From: Limnobacter sp. MED105 | GTDB taxonomy: Bacteria > Pseudomonadota > Gammaproteobacteria > Burkholderiales > Burkholderiaceae_B | Assembly (NCBI RefSeq): GCF_000170915.1 | Contig: NZ_ABCT01000010.1 | Span: 1 to 64,000 of the forward strand | Reading direction: 5' to 3' | DNA: 64,000 nucleotides | Part shown: positions 8,589 to 18,155 of the stretch, one piece after another | Position numbering within the stretch: position 1 is the stretch's first letter | Layout of the letters: each line of letters starts with the position of its first letter | Made by a program: the position numbers and the translations under genes | Notes under the pieces: model-generated | Seen by the model: the letters and a program-made list of their open reading frames with translations, nothing else | Told to the model about the DNA's origin: nothing | The model's database searches: none

Positions 8589-10844
8589 TTATACCTTCAC
8601 ACAATCCACAAAGTAACTCACATTGCCCTGCTCATCTTCAATCTCGACCAAGCCGTGGATGTCGGTTTCAAAGCCAGGGAACTGCTTGTTGAAATCGCGG
8701 GCAAAGCGAAGGTAATCCACGATCGTGGCGTTGAAAATTTCGCCTGGAATTAGCAATGGAATGCCCGGTGGATAAGGTGTCAGCAAGGCTGAGGTAATTC
8801 GACCTTCTAACTCATCAATTGCCACACGCTCAATTTCTCGGTGCGCCACTTTGGCATAAGCATCGGCTGGCACCATTGCAGGTTGCATGTCGCTCAAATA
8901 CATTTCTGTGGTCAAACGCGCCACATCTTTCTTGCGATACATGTCGTGAATGGTGTTGCACAAGTCACGCAGCCCCACACGCTCATAGCGTGGGTGTGCT
9001 TGGCAAAACTCGGGGATTACGCGCCACAAAGGCTGATTTTTGTCGTAGTCGTCTTTGAACTGCTGAAGCGCAGTCACCAAGGTGTTCCAGCGGCCCTTGG
9101 TAATGCCGATAGTGAACATGATGAAGAACGAATACAAACCTGTTTTTTCAACAATTACACCGTGCTCTGCCAGGTATTTGGTCACAATTGAAGCCGGAAT
9201 GCCGGCATCAGAAAACTGACCATTCACGTCCAGACCGGGGTTAACAATCGTCGCCTTGATCGGGTCGAGCATGTTAAAGCCATTGGCCATCTTACCAAAG
9301 CCGTGCCAAGTGTCCGTGGTATGGATCAACCAGTCGTCCCGTGGGCTCATGCCCTCTTCGCTCAGCACATCGGGGCCCCAAACCTTGAACCACCAGTCGT
9401 CACCAAACTCTTCAGAAACCTTGCGCATGGCGCGGCGGAAGTCGAGTGCTTCCATGATGCTTTCCTCAACCAGGGCGGTACCGCCTGGGGGTTCCATCAT
9501 GGCTGCGGCCACATCGCAACTCGCAATAATCGCGTACTGCGGGCTGGTGGAGGTGTGCATCAAATAGGCTTCGTTGAAAATATGGCGATCAAGTTTGCGG
9601 TTCTCACTTTCCTGCACCAAAATTTGAGACGCCTGCGACAAACCTGCCAGCATTTTGTGGGTAGATTGCGTGGCAAACACCAAAGAATCTTTGGTGCGCG
9701 GGCGATCGCGGCCAATCGCATGCATGTCTTTGTACATGGGATGGAAGCTTGCATGCGGCAGCCAGGCTTCGTCGAAGTGCAAAGTATCGATTTCAGAACC
9801 CAACACTTCCTTGATCATTTCCACGTTGTACAAAACACCATCGTAGGTGCTTTGCGTGATCGTCAAAATGCGGGGCTTCTTGTTCTTGGCTTTGCTGGCA
9901 AACGGGTGATTCGCAATTTTCTTGGCGATGCTTTCTGGCTTGAATTCATCGAGCGGAATCGGGCCAATAATACCCAAGTGATTGCGCGTAGGTGTCAAAA
10001 ACACGGGGATCGCACCAGTCATGGTGATTGAATGCAAAATTGACTTGTGGCAATTGCGGTCCACCACCACGATGTCGCCTGGGGCCACGTTGGCATGCCA
10101 CACCATTTTGTTGGAGGTCGAGGTGCCATTGGTCACAAAGAAACAATGGTCTGCATTAAAAATACGCGCCGCGTTGCGCTCGGAGGCCGCAACCGGGCCT
10201 GTGTGGTCGAGCAACTGACCCAACTCGTCCACGGCATTGCACACATCAGCACGCAACATATTCTCACCAAAAAACTGGTGAAACATTTGCCCAACCGGAC
10301 TTTTCAGAAACGCCACGCCGCCTGAGTGGCCTGGGCAATGCCAAGAGTAAGAACCGTCTTGCGCGTAATGTACCAAGGCGCGGAAAAACGGAGGGGCCAG
10401 TGAATCCAGGTAACTTTTCGCTTCACGAATAATATGCCGGGCAACAAATTCAGGGGTGTCTTCGAACATGTGAATAAAGCCGTGCAATTCCTTCAAAATG
10501 GCATTGGGAATATGACGGGATGTCCGGGTTTCACCGTACAGGTAAATTGGAATGTCTGCGTTTTTGAAGCGAATTTCCTGTACAAAGTTGTTCAAATTCT
10601 GTAGCGCATCTTCAATTTCCTTCTTGCTGCCCAAGCCGAATTCCTCATCGTCAATGGACAAAATAAAGGCACTGGCGCGGCTTTGCTGCTGTGCGAACTG
10701 GGAAAGATCGTGATAACTCGTAACTCCCAATACCTCTACGCCCTCTTTCTCGATAGCGTCTGCCAAGGCGCGAATGCCGAGACCAGATGCGTTCTCGGAG
10801 CGGAAATCTTCGTCAATAATGACAATGGGAAAACGAAATTTCAT
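8589..10844 (-). CDS. Arginine/lysine/ornithine decarboxylase, large PLP type
   Basis: 751 residues, the size of the fold-type I basic amino-acid decarboxylases (AdiA, LdcI, SpeF). It has an N-terminal response-regulator-like wing domain (1-130), a PLP domain with the Schiff-base lysine K397 in STHKMLAGL, the VDRNCHKSI block (262-270) and FDEAW (357-361), and a C-terminal domain. It removes CO2 from arginine, lysine or ornithine, giving polyamine precursors or acid resistance. Burkholderiales copies next to dcd are usually annotated arginine decarboxylase, but sequence alone does not fix the substrate. The start has AGGAAG 5 nt upstream. It is convergent with metC. Confidence 0.92.
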   Translation of the reverse strand: MKFRFPIVIIDEDFRSENASGLGIRALADAIEKEGVEVLGVTSYHDLSQFAQQQSRASAFILSIDDEEFGLGSKKEIEDALQNLNNFVQEIRFKNADIPIYLYGETRTSRHIPNAILKELHGFIHMFEDTPEFVARHIIREAKSYLDSLAPPFFRALVHYAQDGSYSWHCPGHSGGVAFLKSPVGQMFHQFFGENMLRADVCNAVDELGQLLDHTGPVAASERNAARIFNADHCFFVTNGTSTSNKMVWHANVAPGDIVVVDRNCHKSILHSITMTGAIPVFLTPTRNHLGIIGPIPLDEFKPESIAKKIANHPFASKAKNKKPRILTITQSTYDGVLYNVEMIKEVLGSEIDTLHFDEAWLPHASFHPMYKDMHAIGRDRPRTKDSLVFATQSTHKMLAGLSQASQILVQESENRKLDRHIFNEAYLMHTSTSPQYAIIASCDVAAAMMEPPGGTALVEESIMEALDFRRAMRKVSEEFGDDWWFKVWGPDVLSEEGMSPRDDWLIHTTDTWHGFGKMANGFNMLDPIKATIVNPGLDVNGQFSDAGIPASIVTKYLAEHGVIVEKTGLYSFFIMFTIGITKGRWNTLVTALQQFKDDYDKNQPLWRVIPEFCQAHPRYERVGLRDLCNTIHDMYRKKDVARLTTEMYLSDMQPAMVPADAYAKVAHREIERVAIDELEGRITSALLTPYPPGIPLLIPGEIFNATIVDYLRFARDFNKQFPGFETDIHGLVEIEDEQGNVSYFVDCVKV

Positions 10845-10960
10845 TGATCTTCCTGTGATCGGGGTTCAACACAAAACAAGGCTGCATTATCCACTACGCA
10901 GCCCCCTGTTCCAAGCCCTATTGTCACGCATTTATCCCTCCATGTAGTGACTTCACAGAA

Positions 10961-12154
10961 ATGTCATCTTGCACGGGTTCAATAGGCGACTTTCCTGCTC
11001 ACTTGGCCCCCATGCAGATCGGCTCCACCTCAGCCCTTAACCGCCACTTCATGCAGCCTCTAGCGCCATGCCAACCGGCCCGCGGCTTGACCAAAAGGCT
11101 GGACAACTACATGAATAACTACGACATGGGCTTTGAACGCATTGCCAAGCTGCGTGCCAAGGTTTTGGGCGGCACCGGTGATGCGCATATGTATGACCGC
11201 GCTTTGGTGGTTCCTGAGCAATATCGAAGTCGAGGGCTTCGAGCGTTAATTCACCTGGCCAAACACACCGAAGAAATGGCGGAGGGTATCGCCGACATAT
11301 CTGGTTTGGCCGAACGTTTGACGAGAAATCTGATTTCGTCAGGCGAAAAATCAGACATGGCTCTGGTGATTGCCTCGGCTGTTGGGAGGGTAATCTCGGG
11401 TCAACTGAATTTGGGAGGTATGGCAGTTCACAAAGTGGCCGGTGCTGCACTTTATGGCATTTCATCAATTTTGAGTCTTGTGGCCTTGGGTTTGATCAAA
11501 TCAGGCCACGCAGCGCGACGAACCCAGAATGAAGTATCTCTTGCACGAACACGCTCAAATTTTGATTCGAGCGCCTACCTGATCATGGCCAGGAAACTAC
11601 TGGCAGGCAAAGAGAGGCTTCTTACCAAGGTACTGGACAAAGCAGGTGAGCCCGGAAGTCGACGCAACGATACTATTTGCCGCTGGGTTAAACACATGTC
11701 CAGGCACCAAAGCTCGGTGCCACAACATTTGGTGTCGAAACGGCAAGGGAACTGCAACTATATTTGGCAAAACCTTCACCAGTATGGCCCGGTTACACGG
11801 TCGCTGATGCATATGGCGTACGGCACATTTCAGGGCATCAACAAATTGCTCGTGTCTTATGACAAGCACATTGGAACCGCCATCGGCAATTATTTGTTAA
11901 ATAAAAAGCTGGGTAATGTGCTGGGTTGTCGCCTGGGGATGACTGCTTCCGTCGGCGCGGCAGCTGCAATTTCAGTGCCCATGTCGCCGTTTCTGATCGG
12001 GATTTCTACCGTAGGTGCCATGGCCTGTGGTGCTGCCTTGCTGGCCTTGATATTGGCCAAGTTGAATGTTCAGCTAACTCATGACTGGAAAGGGAACATT
12101 CAACCACCCTTAAAAAATCAGGTTTTTGGCAAAGTCACGCCAACTTGCCCTTGA
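10961..12154 (+). CDS. Unrecognised protein with two glycine/alanine-rich hydrophobic regions
   Basis: 397 residues, no family recognised. There is no signal peptide. Two hydrophobic blocks stand out: about 130-172 ([14 protein letters not shown] onward, with small-residue spacing) and about 320-372 ([14 protein letters not shown] onward), separated by a basic, Arg/Lys/His-rich region. This is a two-helical-hairpin layout such as membrane-inserting effectors or translocators have. It sits on the plus strand between minus-strand genes, and its last 37 nt overlap the 3' end of dcd. The start is uncertain: 10961 lacks a clear ribosome site, and ATGs at 11012, 11051 and 11111 are alternatives. 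No function is assigned. Confidence 0.65.
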   Translation: MSSCTGSIGDFPAHLAPMQIGSTSALNRHFMQPLAPCQPARGLTKRLDNYMNNYDMGFERIAKLRAKVLGGTGDAHMYDRALVVPEQYRSRGLRALIHLAKHTEEMAEGIADISGLAERLTRNLISSGEKSDMALVIASAVGRVISGQLNLGGMAVHKVAGAALYGISSILSLVALGLIKSGHAARRTQNEVSLARTRSNFDSSAYLIMARKLLAGKERLLTKVLDKAGEPGSRRNDTICRWVKHMSRHQSSVPQHLVSKRQGNCNYIWQNLHQYGPVTRSLMHMAYGTFQGINKLLVSYDKHIGTAIGNYLLNKKLGNVLGCRLGMTASVGAAAAISVPMSPFLIGISTVGAMACGAALLALILAKLNVQLTHDWKGNIQPPLKNQVFGKVTPTCP

Positions 12155-12684
12155 TACTTGCCACCACGATCCCGATACGATGTTTCACATACCTCGTCGC
12201 TCTCAAAGAAAAGTACCTGGGCACAGCCTTCACCCGCATAAATTTTGGCTGGCAATGGCGTGGTATTCGAAAACTCTAGCGTTACATAACCTTCCCACTC
12301 AGGCTCAAACGGAGTGACGTTGACAATGATGCCACATCGCGCATAGGTACTTTTTCCAAGGCAAATGGTGAGCACATTGCGGGGAATGCGGAAGTATTCA
12401 ACGGTGCGAGCCAAGGCAAAAGAGTTCGGCGGAATAATGCAAACATCGCCTTTGAAATCCACAAAACTTTTCTCATCGAAGTTTTTGGGGTCAACAATGG
12501 TGCTGTTGATGTTGGTGAAAATTTTGAACTCGTTTGCGCAACGGATATCGTAACCATAGCTGGACGTGCCATACGAAACGATTCTTTTGTCGCCTGCGTA
12601 ACGAACCTGGCCGGGCTCAAAGGGTTCGATCATCCCCGTGCTCTCAGCCATTCTGCGAATCCACTTGTCCGATTTAATGCTCAT
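12118..12684 (-). CDS. dcd: dCTP deaminase
   Basis: 188 residues from the ATG at 12684, the family's normal length; an in-frame GTG two codons upstream is less likely. Conserved blocks [32 protein letters not shown] and EGCAQVLFF identify Dcd, with the active-site glutamate in TLEFSN. It deaminates dCTP to dUTP to supply thymidylate synthesis. dcd lies near apbC and a basic amino-acid decarboxylase in many Burkholderiales; here foreign-looking genes are interleaved. Its 3' end overlaps the convergent 397-residue gene by 37 nt. Confidence 0.95.
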   Translation of the reverse strand: MSIKSDKWIRRMAESTGMIEPFEPGQVRYAGDKRIVSYGTSSYGYDIRCANEFKIFTNINSTIVDPKNFDEKSFVDFKGDVCIIPPNSFALARTVEYFRIPRNVLTICLGKSTYARCGIIVNVTPFEPEWEGYVTLEFSNTTPLPAKIYAGEGCAQVLFFESDEVCETSYRDRGGKYQGQVGVTLPKT

Positions 12685-12738
12685 GCTCACTTTACTTTAA
12701 TGAAGTTCAATACGCGAAATGTTACATGAGACAAGTGA

Positions 12739-13239
12739 TTACTGATTCATCCCATCGAGAATCTCGGTTAATTCCTGCATCACTGAATTGGCCAGAGCAT
12801 CAAAAAACACCTGAATCAAGTTTGCCATTTGGGCACCAGTTACACCTTGGAGGGGTAATTGCATCAGGAACTCAAGATTCTCCGTTTCCATGTTGATGCC
12901 CACCTGATACTGAAAATCAAGCACATGGACCATGGCATGTGCTTCGGCCAAAAAATGCAGGCATATTTCAGCCGAGCTAGGCTCATTCATGTTGTACAGG
13001 GGAAATGCCATTACCACCCATCTCGCGTTCTGTGACTCACCCGCGCGAAATGATAGTTCGAACTGCTCTTTCTTGGCCATGATCATACCCAAGCCATCGA
13101 ACCAACGCATACCAGCCAGACCAATAGCCTCGTGCAACAGGCTTGCCTCTGCTGCCGAGAAACCAGATTCCATACGCGTGGTCGAAGGCGCCTTGGGAGA
13201 GGCCCCCGCAGGAGAGCGAGGTGTGTGATTTTTATTCAT
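12739..13239 (-). CDS. Unrecognised 166-residue protein, possibly chaperone-like
   Basis: No family recognised. After a Pro/Ser-rich N-terminus (1-25) the protein has an alpha-beta pattern: a helix about 28-42, beta-rich segments with WVVMAFPLY (about 73-81), LHFLAEAHAMVHVLDFQ, then LEFLMQLPLQGV and a long acidic C-terminal helix. This length, acidic character and order resemble small CesT/Tir-type secretion chaperones, but the similarity is only of pattern. It lies upstream of dcd on the same strand, one gene from the effector-like orphan at 11-12 kb. The start codon has no visible ribosome site; ATG at 13173 is an alternative. Confidence 0.6.
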   Translation of the reverse strand: MNKNHTPRSPAGASPKAPSTTRMESGFSAAEASLLHEAIGLAGMRWFDGLGMIMAKKEQFELSFRAGESQNARWVVMAFPLYNMNEPSSAEICLHFLAEAHAMVHVLDFQYQVGINMETENLEFLMQLPLQGVTGAQMANLIQVFFDALANSVMQELTEILDGMNQ

Positions 13240-13313
13240 GAATTAAAGCGACTCAGTCAACTGAACATGTATTGAGTAGACGAGATACGAAGAAGGTTCC
13301 GCGTCGGTTTGCT

Positions 13314-14318
13314 TCACACCAGCAGATTATGGCGGGAGACTTCTTGCGAAATGGCCGTCAGCATGCCACCAGATTCTGCGAGATGACCGGTGTTGGGTAA
13401 TTCAATCAAAGTCGAACGCAACACAATTTCAGACAAGAGTCTTGAACCTCCAGGCGGGCATACCCGGTCGTTCAGGCCCTGAATGATTGACAAAGGCCAT
13501 TCTGCCTGCGTGATGTTAGACAGAAGGGAATTCAGATCCTGAGGACACAAAAAACAATCGTGTCTTAGAAAATGAGCTTGCAAGCGGTATTTGCGCACCA
13601 ACGCAAGCTCTTGAACATCGCTTAAAAACGGTCTTTTGCTGTCAAACCCCCCTGCTTTTCCCGTCAGCAAGGCAGTTTCCAGTTTGCTCCAGGCGAGCGC
13701 TAACTCAAGCAAGTGTTCGGGTGTCGCCACCTCGAAGCATTCACAAACAAAGTCAGTCCGGGCACCCGGCCCGAAGTGTTCTGCAAAATAATCTGGAGCA
13801 ATACGCTCGAGAGACTCAAAAAATGCATCGACGCGTGGACGCATAGGCAAAAAGGGAGCACGCAAGACGACGCTGGCCACTTGCGCTGGGCGATAAGCTG
13901 CAATAGCCAAGGCCAAAGTACCACCCCAAGAACCACCCAAAATATGAAACTTAGGGATGTTCAGTCGATCAGCGACTTCTAGCGCGTCGTCAACGAATCT
14001 CTGCAGGTCGATCACGCTGAGATCCAGGTCTTCACTCAAGCCACTGTTACGTTGATCAAAACCGAACCAAGGCAAACCTGCATATCGGATTGGTGCCACA
14101 TGAGAGGCGCCCAGGCTTCCACCAGGGCCCCCGTGAAGTACCAACCAAGGAAGTTGTCGTACGCTGTCAGCAAGTGGTTGTGCCAAACCCTGCTCAGCCC
14201 ACACGGCGAGATTTCCGCCGGAATCCAGAATGTGCTGCGGAGCCGACCATACGCCAGTCAACCCCGCTTTTGGCGCGGGACTGGCTATTTTGTGAAAGGT
14301 CAGTTCGTCTTTAGGCAC
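13314..14318 (-). CDS. Prolyl aminopeptidase-like alpha/beta hydrolase (S33)
   Basis: 334 residues from a GTG start. LHGGPGG (61-67) is the oxyanion-hole motif of proline iminopeptidases, FDQRNSGLS (88-95) corresponds to their FDQRGxGxS block, and GGSWGGT (128-134) carries the nucleophile S130; the likely acid and base are the Asp in LNDRVCPPGG and the His in PNTGHLAESGG. It would release N-terminal proline or similar residues from peptides. The motifs are clear, but substrate specificity within S33 is broad. It lies 33 nt after apbC. Confidence 0.85.
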   Translation of the reverse strand: MPKDELTFHKIASPAPKAGLTGVWSAPQHILDSGGNLAVWAEQGLAQPLADSVRQLPWLVLHGGPGGSLGASHVAPIRYAGLPWFGFDQRNSGLSEDLDLSVIDLQRFVDDALEVADRLNIPKFHILGGSWGGTLALAIAAYRPAQVASVVLRAPFLPMRPRVDAFFESLERIAPDYFAEHFGPGARTDFVCECFEVATPEHLLELALAWSKLETALLTGKAGGFDSKRPFLSDVQELALVRKYRLQAHFLRHDCFLCPQDLNSLLSNITQAEWPLSIIQGLNDRVCPPGGSRLLSEIVLRSTLIELPNTGHLAESGGMLTAISQEVSRHNLLV

Positions 14319-14351
14319 ATCAAGCCCCCAAGGCGCCTTGGAAACAACCGT

Positions 14352-15443
14352 TTAGGTGTTTTGCACCACAATTGACGGAAACTTCAAGGACATGTCTTTG
14401 GATTGCTCCGCAATGCGAATTGCCACTTTGCGCGCAATTTCCTTGTAGGTTTTCGCCAAATCGCCGTCCGGATCAGCCACCACCGTCGGTTTACCAGAAT
14501 CGGCCTGCATGCGAATCCGCATGTCCAATGGCAAACCGCCCAAATAGTGGATATTGTAGTCTTTGGCCATTTTCTGGCCACCACCATCACCAAAAATATG
14601 TTCTTTGTGACCGCAGTTGGTGCACACGTGAATGGCCATGTTTTCAACCAAACCCAGAATAGGCACACCCACCTTTTCGAACATTTTCAGCCCTTTACGG
14701 GCATCAAGCAGAGCGATGTCTTGCGGCGTAGTCACGATGACTGCGCCAGTCACTGGTACCTTCTGCGACAGTGTCAGCTGGATATCACCAGTACCGGGTG
14801 GCATGTCCACAATCAGATAATCGAGGTCTTTCCAATTTGTTTGCTTCAACAATTGTTCAAGCGCGCTGGTCACCATCGGGCCGCGCCACACCATAGGAGT
14901 GTCTTCATCGATCAGGAAACCGATCGACATGGCCTGAACGCCGTGCCCTTCCATGGGATCGATAATTTGCCCGTCGTCAGATTGGGGACGTCCGGTAATT
15001 CCCAACATCGTGGGTTGTGACGGACCATAAATATCGGCGTCCAGCATACCCACACGAGCACCCTCAGCGACCAACGCCAAAGCGAGGTTCACTGCGGTAG
15101 TACTTTTACCCACACCACCCTTGCCAGAGGCAACGGCAATAATGTTCTTCACGTTGGGCATCGGCTTCAAGCCGCGCTGCACTGCATGCGTTTGAATCTT
15201 GATGGTTGCGTTTACGCTGACGTTTTCAACGCCGGGAACCTGCGCGCGCACGGCAGCAATGGCCGCTTTTCGCAAACCGTCCAACTGGCTTTTGCCCGGG
15301 TAGCTTAGTTCCAATTCAAAACTGACATCGCCGCCGTCTACTTGAATGTTCTTGATCAGTTTGGCGCTGATGAAGTCTTTGTTCAAATTGGGGTCAATGA
15401 CACTACGCAATGCCTCGCGTACGGTGTCGGTACTCACTGACAT
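14352..15443 (-). CDS. apbC: Mrp/ApbC-type iron-sulfur cluster carrier ATPase
   Basis: 363 residues from the ATG at 15443, which has GAGGAG 7 nt upstream; the GTG at 15449 is too close to that site. An N-terminal MIP18/DUF59-like domain (about 1-90) precedes a P-loop ATPase domain with the deviant Walker [11 protein letters not shown] (about 107-116), [11 protein letters not shown] and DMPPGTGD. The CTNCG motif near residue 280 holds the two cysteines that bridge a 4Fe-4S cluster in the dimer. It transfers Fe-S clusters to apoproteins. The rubredoxin gene is divergent upstream across about 250 bp. Confidence 0.95.
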   Translation of the reverse strand: MSVSTDTVREALRSVIDPNLNKDFISAKLIKNIQVDGGDVSFELELSYPGKSQLDGLRKAAIAAVRAQVPGVENVSVNATIKIQTHAVQRGLKPMPNVKNIIAVASGKGGVGKSTTAVNLALALVAEGARVGMLDADIYGPSQPTMLGITGRPQSDDGQIIDPMEGHGVQAMSIGFLIDEDTPMVWRGPMVTSALEQLLKQTNWKDLDYLIVDMPPGTGDIQLTLSQKVPVTGAVIVTTPQDIALLDARKGLKMFEKVGVPILGLVENMAIHVCTNCGHKEHIFGDGGGQKMAKDYNIHYLGGLPLDMRIRMQADSGKPTVVADPDGDLAKTYKEIARKVAIRIAEQSKDMSLKFPSIVVQNT

Positions 15444-15692
15444 ACACACTCTCCTCGAATCTTGTCTGGTATGGTCTTTCTCTGTATAGGCGTGAGTCTA
15501 GCCTGTTTTTCACGCAGCAGGCTTACACCCTATGGAAAGCCTTGCGTTCTAATGATTGTCGTTTACCCTAAAGCTATTAAATTTTACACTGCAATCGTCA
15601 ATTTCTATGACTTGAGGGTCACTCCAACTTTTTCCAGACACAACTTGATAGGATTGCGGCACAAAAATTCAAATGTTGCTGGAGATCTTGAA

Positions 15693-15857
15693 ATGAAAAC
15701 TTATGTATGTATCGTGTGTGGCTTGATCTATGACGAAGCTGCGGGAATGCCCTCTGAAGGCATACCAGCGGGTACCCTTTGGGCTGATGTGCCTGCAGAC
15801 TGGCTTTGCCCAGACTGTGGTGTGGCCAAAAGCGACTTCGAAATGGTCGAGGTGTAA
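15693..15857 (+). CDS. Rubredoxin
   Basis: 54 residues, typical of small single-domain rubredoxins. The four iron ligands are in CIVCG (C6, C9) and CPDCG (C39, C42); the aromatic core residues (Y4, W31, W38) and the acidic surface are present. It is a one-electron Fe(Cys)4 carrier, for instance in alkane hydroxylation or oxidative-stress defence; no partner reductase or hydroxylase is adjacent. The ATG at 15693 has GGAG 9 nt upstream. An upstream in-frame extension is out of family and was not used. Confidence 0.96.
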   Translation: MKTYVCIVCGLIYDEAAGMPSEGIPAGTLWADVPADWLCPDCGVAKSDFEMVEV

Positions 15858-15870
15858 GCATTACCGGGCA

Positions 15871-16881
15871 CTACCATTTGGCGTAATGGTCCTCGCACCA
15901 ACCCGTCAAACCATTCAATGAGTAAGTGGCACCTGTCTCTTCCAATGTGACGGTGCCCCTGAACTCACCAAAACACTGGTTAAACCGACTGGCCAACACC
16001 AACAGGTTTCTGTGATCATCAATGCTGCCTTTGGGTGTGAATTGCAAGTCGACAGCGCCACACTGCGAATACACACGCCAAGGCGCGTGAACATTGTCCC
16101 GATCATAGTCAAAAAGTACCAGTGGCAAATTGTGCAACTGACCGTTTACCCAAAGCACATTCTCGTGGGCACTCGTTTCATTCACTCCACGCGCCACGTT
16201 TAATGAAAGCAAGGGCTGCCCAAGTTCAGTACGGCCGCTGGCACATGCCCAATTCCAGAAGGTTTCCCGCCGTAAAAACCCAGCGGTCCAATCATGGTAG
16301 CAACCGTCTTTCTCAGGATTGATCAGGTAATCCACACCATTCAAATGCACATGGCCGCTAACTGCCCCGCCGCTGCTTTTCTGGGCATACGCGAAACCTG
16401 TGTTTGCAACGGGCGTGTTCAAAGCAAGGGTTTCAGATTCGCGACAATCAATGGATACCTGGCCGTGAAATGAATCACCAAACCTGAAGTTCAGCGAACG
16501 AGATGTTTCCGTACGCACTGCCAACACCTGATGATTTTTTTTGAATGGATGTGTCCAGGTACTTTGGCCAATCGGCTTGTAGTCGCTGTAAAAACCGAAA
16601 TCCAATGGCAAATCAAATTGAATTCGATGCAAACCCTGTGCGGTGTGCAGGTAGGCGAAAGTTGAATTTAGCAGCCCTAAGCGAACCATGCCGCAGCCAA
16701 AAGTAAACCCTTCGCCCAGTACGCCATAGAAATCAAAGTGCTTGAACAGAAAACGACGTTGCCAGGCCATGCGTTTTGCACCCATGGCATTGCGTGCGTC
16801 ATAGTGCTGCCAATTAATACGACTGGGCAAGGAAGACAATCGTCCCCAAGACGGCACGCCATTGGCGTTGATCAGATCCAT
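15871..16881 (-). CDS. DUF2804 family protein
   Basis: About 336 residues, matching DUF2804 by its opening LINANGVPSWGRL, the FDFYGVLGEGFTFGCG block, and late motifs such as YHDWTAGFLRRETFWNWACASG. These proteins look like a two-lobed beta-sandwich related to lipocalin/hydroxysteroid-binding folds; no biochemical function is established. There is no signal peptide. The conserved N-terminus begins immediately at the ATG, so 16881 is the likely start, yet it lies only 4 nt beyond a 14-bp terminator stem and has no ribosome site. Confidence 0.85.
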   Translation of the reverse strand: MDLINANGVPSWGRLSSLPSRINWQHYDARNAMGAKRMAWQRRFLFKHFDFYGVLGEGFTFGCGMVRLGLLNSTFAYLHTAQGLHRIQFDLPLDFGFYSDYKPIGQSTWTHPFKKNHQVLAVRTETSRSLNFRFGDSFHGQVSIDCRESETLALNTPVANTGFAYAQKSSGGAVSGHVHLNGVDYLINPEKDGCYHDWTAGFLRRETFWNWACASGRTELGQPLLSLNVARGVNETSAHENVLWVNGQLHNLPLVLFDYDRDNVHAPWRVYSQCGAVDLQFTPKGSIDDHRNLLVLASRFNQCFGEFRGTVTLEETGATYSLNGLTGWCEDHYAKW

Positions 16882-16916
16882 AAACAAAATCGGGCAAGTT
16901 AGACTTGCCCGATTTT
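16882..16916 (-). terminator. Terminator of the repeat-protein gene, abutting the DUF2804 start
   Basis: A perfect 14-bp inverted repeat (16886-16899 / 16903-16916, loop of 3) with core CGGGCAAGT / ACTTGCCCG. Read on the minus strand it ends ATTTTGTTT and then directly the ATG of the next gene. It should stop transcription from the repeat-protein gene 50 bp upstream. Confidence 0.85.
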
Positions 16917-16966
16917 GTCACGTTTTGCCCCCCGCTAGAAAGGCGAATTCACTGTAAAGCTTTTGC

Positions 16967-18067
16967 TTAAACTGGCAAACCACCACCGATTGCGTCAGTA
17001 ATGATGGCTGGGTCCAGCATGCTGGTAATCGGCGCCAAAGGCGAATCGGCAGCCATTCCCAGCAAAGGATCAAGCGCTGCATCCAGTGGCGTACCGGTTG
17101 TGCCACCCGTAGAACCGCCGCCAGCACCGCCCGCGGCATCGGCCAATGGGCCGAGCACTGCGTCCAAAGGTGTTCCGGTTGGGCCGTCTGTTTCACCACC
17201 GCCAGCACCACCTGCGGCATCGGCCAATGGGCCGAGCACTGCATCCAGAGGTGTTCCGGTTGGGCCGTCTGTTTCACCACCGCCAGCACCACCTGCGGCA
17301 TCGGCCAATGGGCCGAGCACTGCGTCCAAAGGTGTTCCGGTTGGGCCGTCTGTTTCACCACCGCCAGCACCACCTGCGGCATCACCCAACATGCCCAGTG
17401 CATCAGCCAAAGGTTCAGTTACAGCCACAAGAGGAGTTCCTGCCAAAGCGTCCAAAACTGGATCCAGCACAGCATCAAGAGGCGTCCCTGTTGTACCGCC
17501 GGTGTCGCCACCGCCGTCGTCACCACCACCATCGCCATCATCGTCGTTGTCGTCCACAGTACCACCACCCGTGGAACTGGTCGGGCCAGAACCTTCGTCA
17601 TCACTGGAGGAAGCCAACAAGCCCAGGCCGACAGCACCGGCGCCAACGGCGGCCGCTGTGCCACCCATTGAACCGCCGGCGAGCAAACCACCGCCGAACA
17701 AACCAAACATGCCGCCCTCAGCACCAGCTTGATCAACACCCTGCAATTCAACCATTTCGGCAAAATCGGGGTCGAGGTTTGCAATGGTCACGCCGTCGTC
17801 CGACAAGGCTTCGAAAACCAACGCGGTCTGACCATTTTTCAATGTGGTGTCCGCAATAACGCTTCCGGTTGGAGCAACCAGCAAATTGCCAATGGGCTCA
17901 CCATAACTGTTCGACAAAATAATGGATGCTCGTCCAGAATCGCTGGCAGTGATTACATCGCCAGCCATGATGGAGTCACCAGCGGCCAGGGAACGGGTTT
18001 CGCCGTCACGCATGATGCTGACTGGGCCTTCCAACTCATTGACTGAACCAATTACCTGTGTGGACAT
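16967..18067 (-). CDS. FecR/retention-module-like protein with glycine-rich 27-residue repeats
   Basis: 366 residues. Residues 1-105 form a beta-rich domain (IGSVNELEGPVSIMRDG, SLAAGDSIMAGDVITASDSGRASI) like FecR-type domains or the N-terminal retention module of LapA/BapA-type type I-secreted adhesins. Next come a glycine/alanine hydrophobic stretch (about 118-155), an Asp/Gly tract (about 160-190) and 27-residue repeats with the core TGTPLDAVLGPLADAAGGAG. There is no signal peptide and no visible C-terminal RTX signal. It could be a reduced adhesin, a surface or matrix protein, or a cell-envelope organiser. Ribosome site GGAGG 5 nt before the ATG; own terminator downstream. Confidence 0.75.
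   Translation of the reverse strand: MSTQVIGSVNELEGPVSIMRDGETRSLAAGDSIMAGDVITASDSGRASIILSNSYGEPIGNLLVAPTGSVIADTTLKNGQTALVFEALSDDGVTIANLDPDFAEMVELQGVDQAGAEGGMFGLFGGGLLAGGSMGGTAAAVGAGAVGLGLLASSSDDEGSGPTSSTGGGTVDDNDDDGDGGGDDGGGDTGGTTGTPLDAVLDPVLDALAGTPLVAVTEPLADALGMLGDAAGGAGGGETDGPTGTPLDAVLGPLADAAGGAGGGETDGPTGTPLDAVLGPLADAAGGAGGGETDGPTGTPLDAVLGPLADAAGGAGGGSTGGTTGTPLDAALDPLLGMAADSPLAPITSMLDPAIITDAIGGGLPV
17091..17395 (-). repeat. 81-bp tandem repeats inside the repeat-protein gene
   Basis: The landmark GTTCCGG recurs at 17172, 17253 and 17334, exactly 81 bp apart, with a diverged copy (GTACCGG) at 17091. The central copies are nearly identical, differing mainly at silent positions, so there are about 3.7 units. 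The period is 27 codons and keeps the reading frame, so unit gain or loss would change protein length without breaking it. Confidence 0.93.
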
Positions 18068-18155
18068 GTCGCCTCCAAAATCTATAAGTGTTTGTGTTGT
18101 CGAGTTTGTAAGTAATACTCTGACAACCCAAATGCGGATTCAAAACTGGTTTGAT

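Noticed and set aside
17001-17859. Long proline/histidine-rich open frames opposite the repeat gene
   Set aside because: They are mirror images of the glycine-rich repeats on the other strand and have no ribosome site or family.
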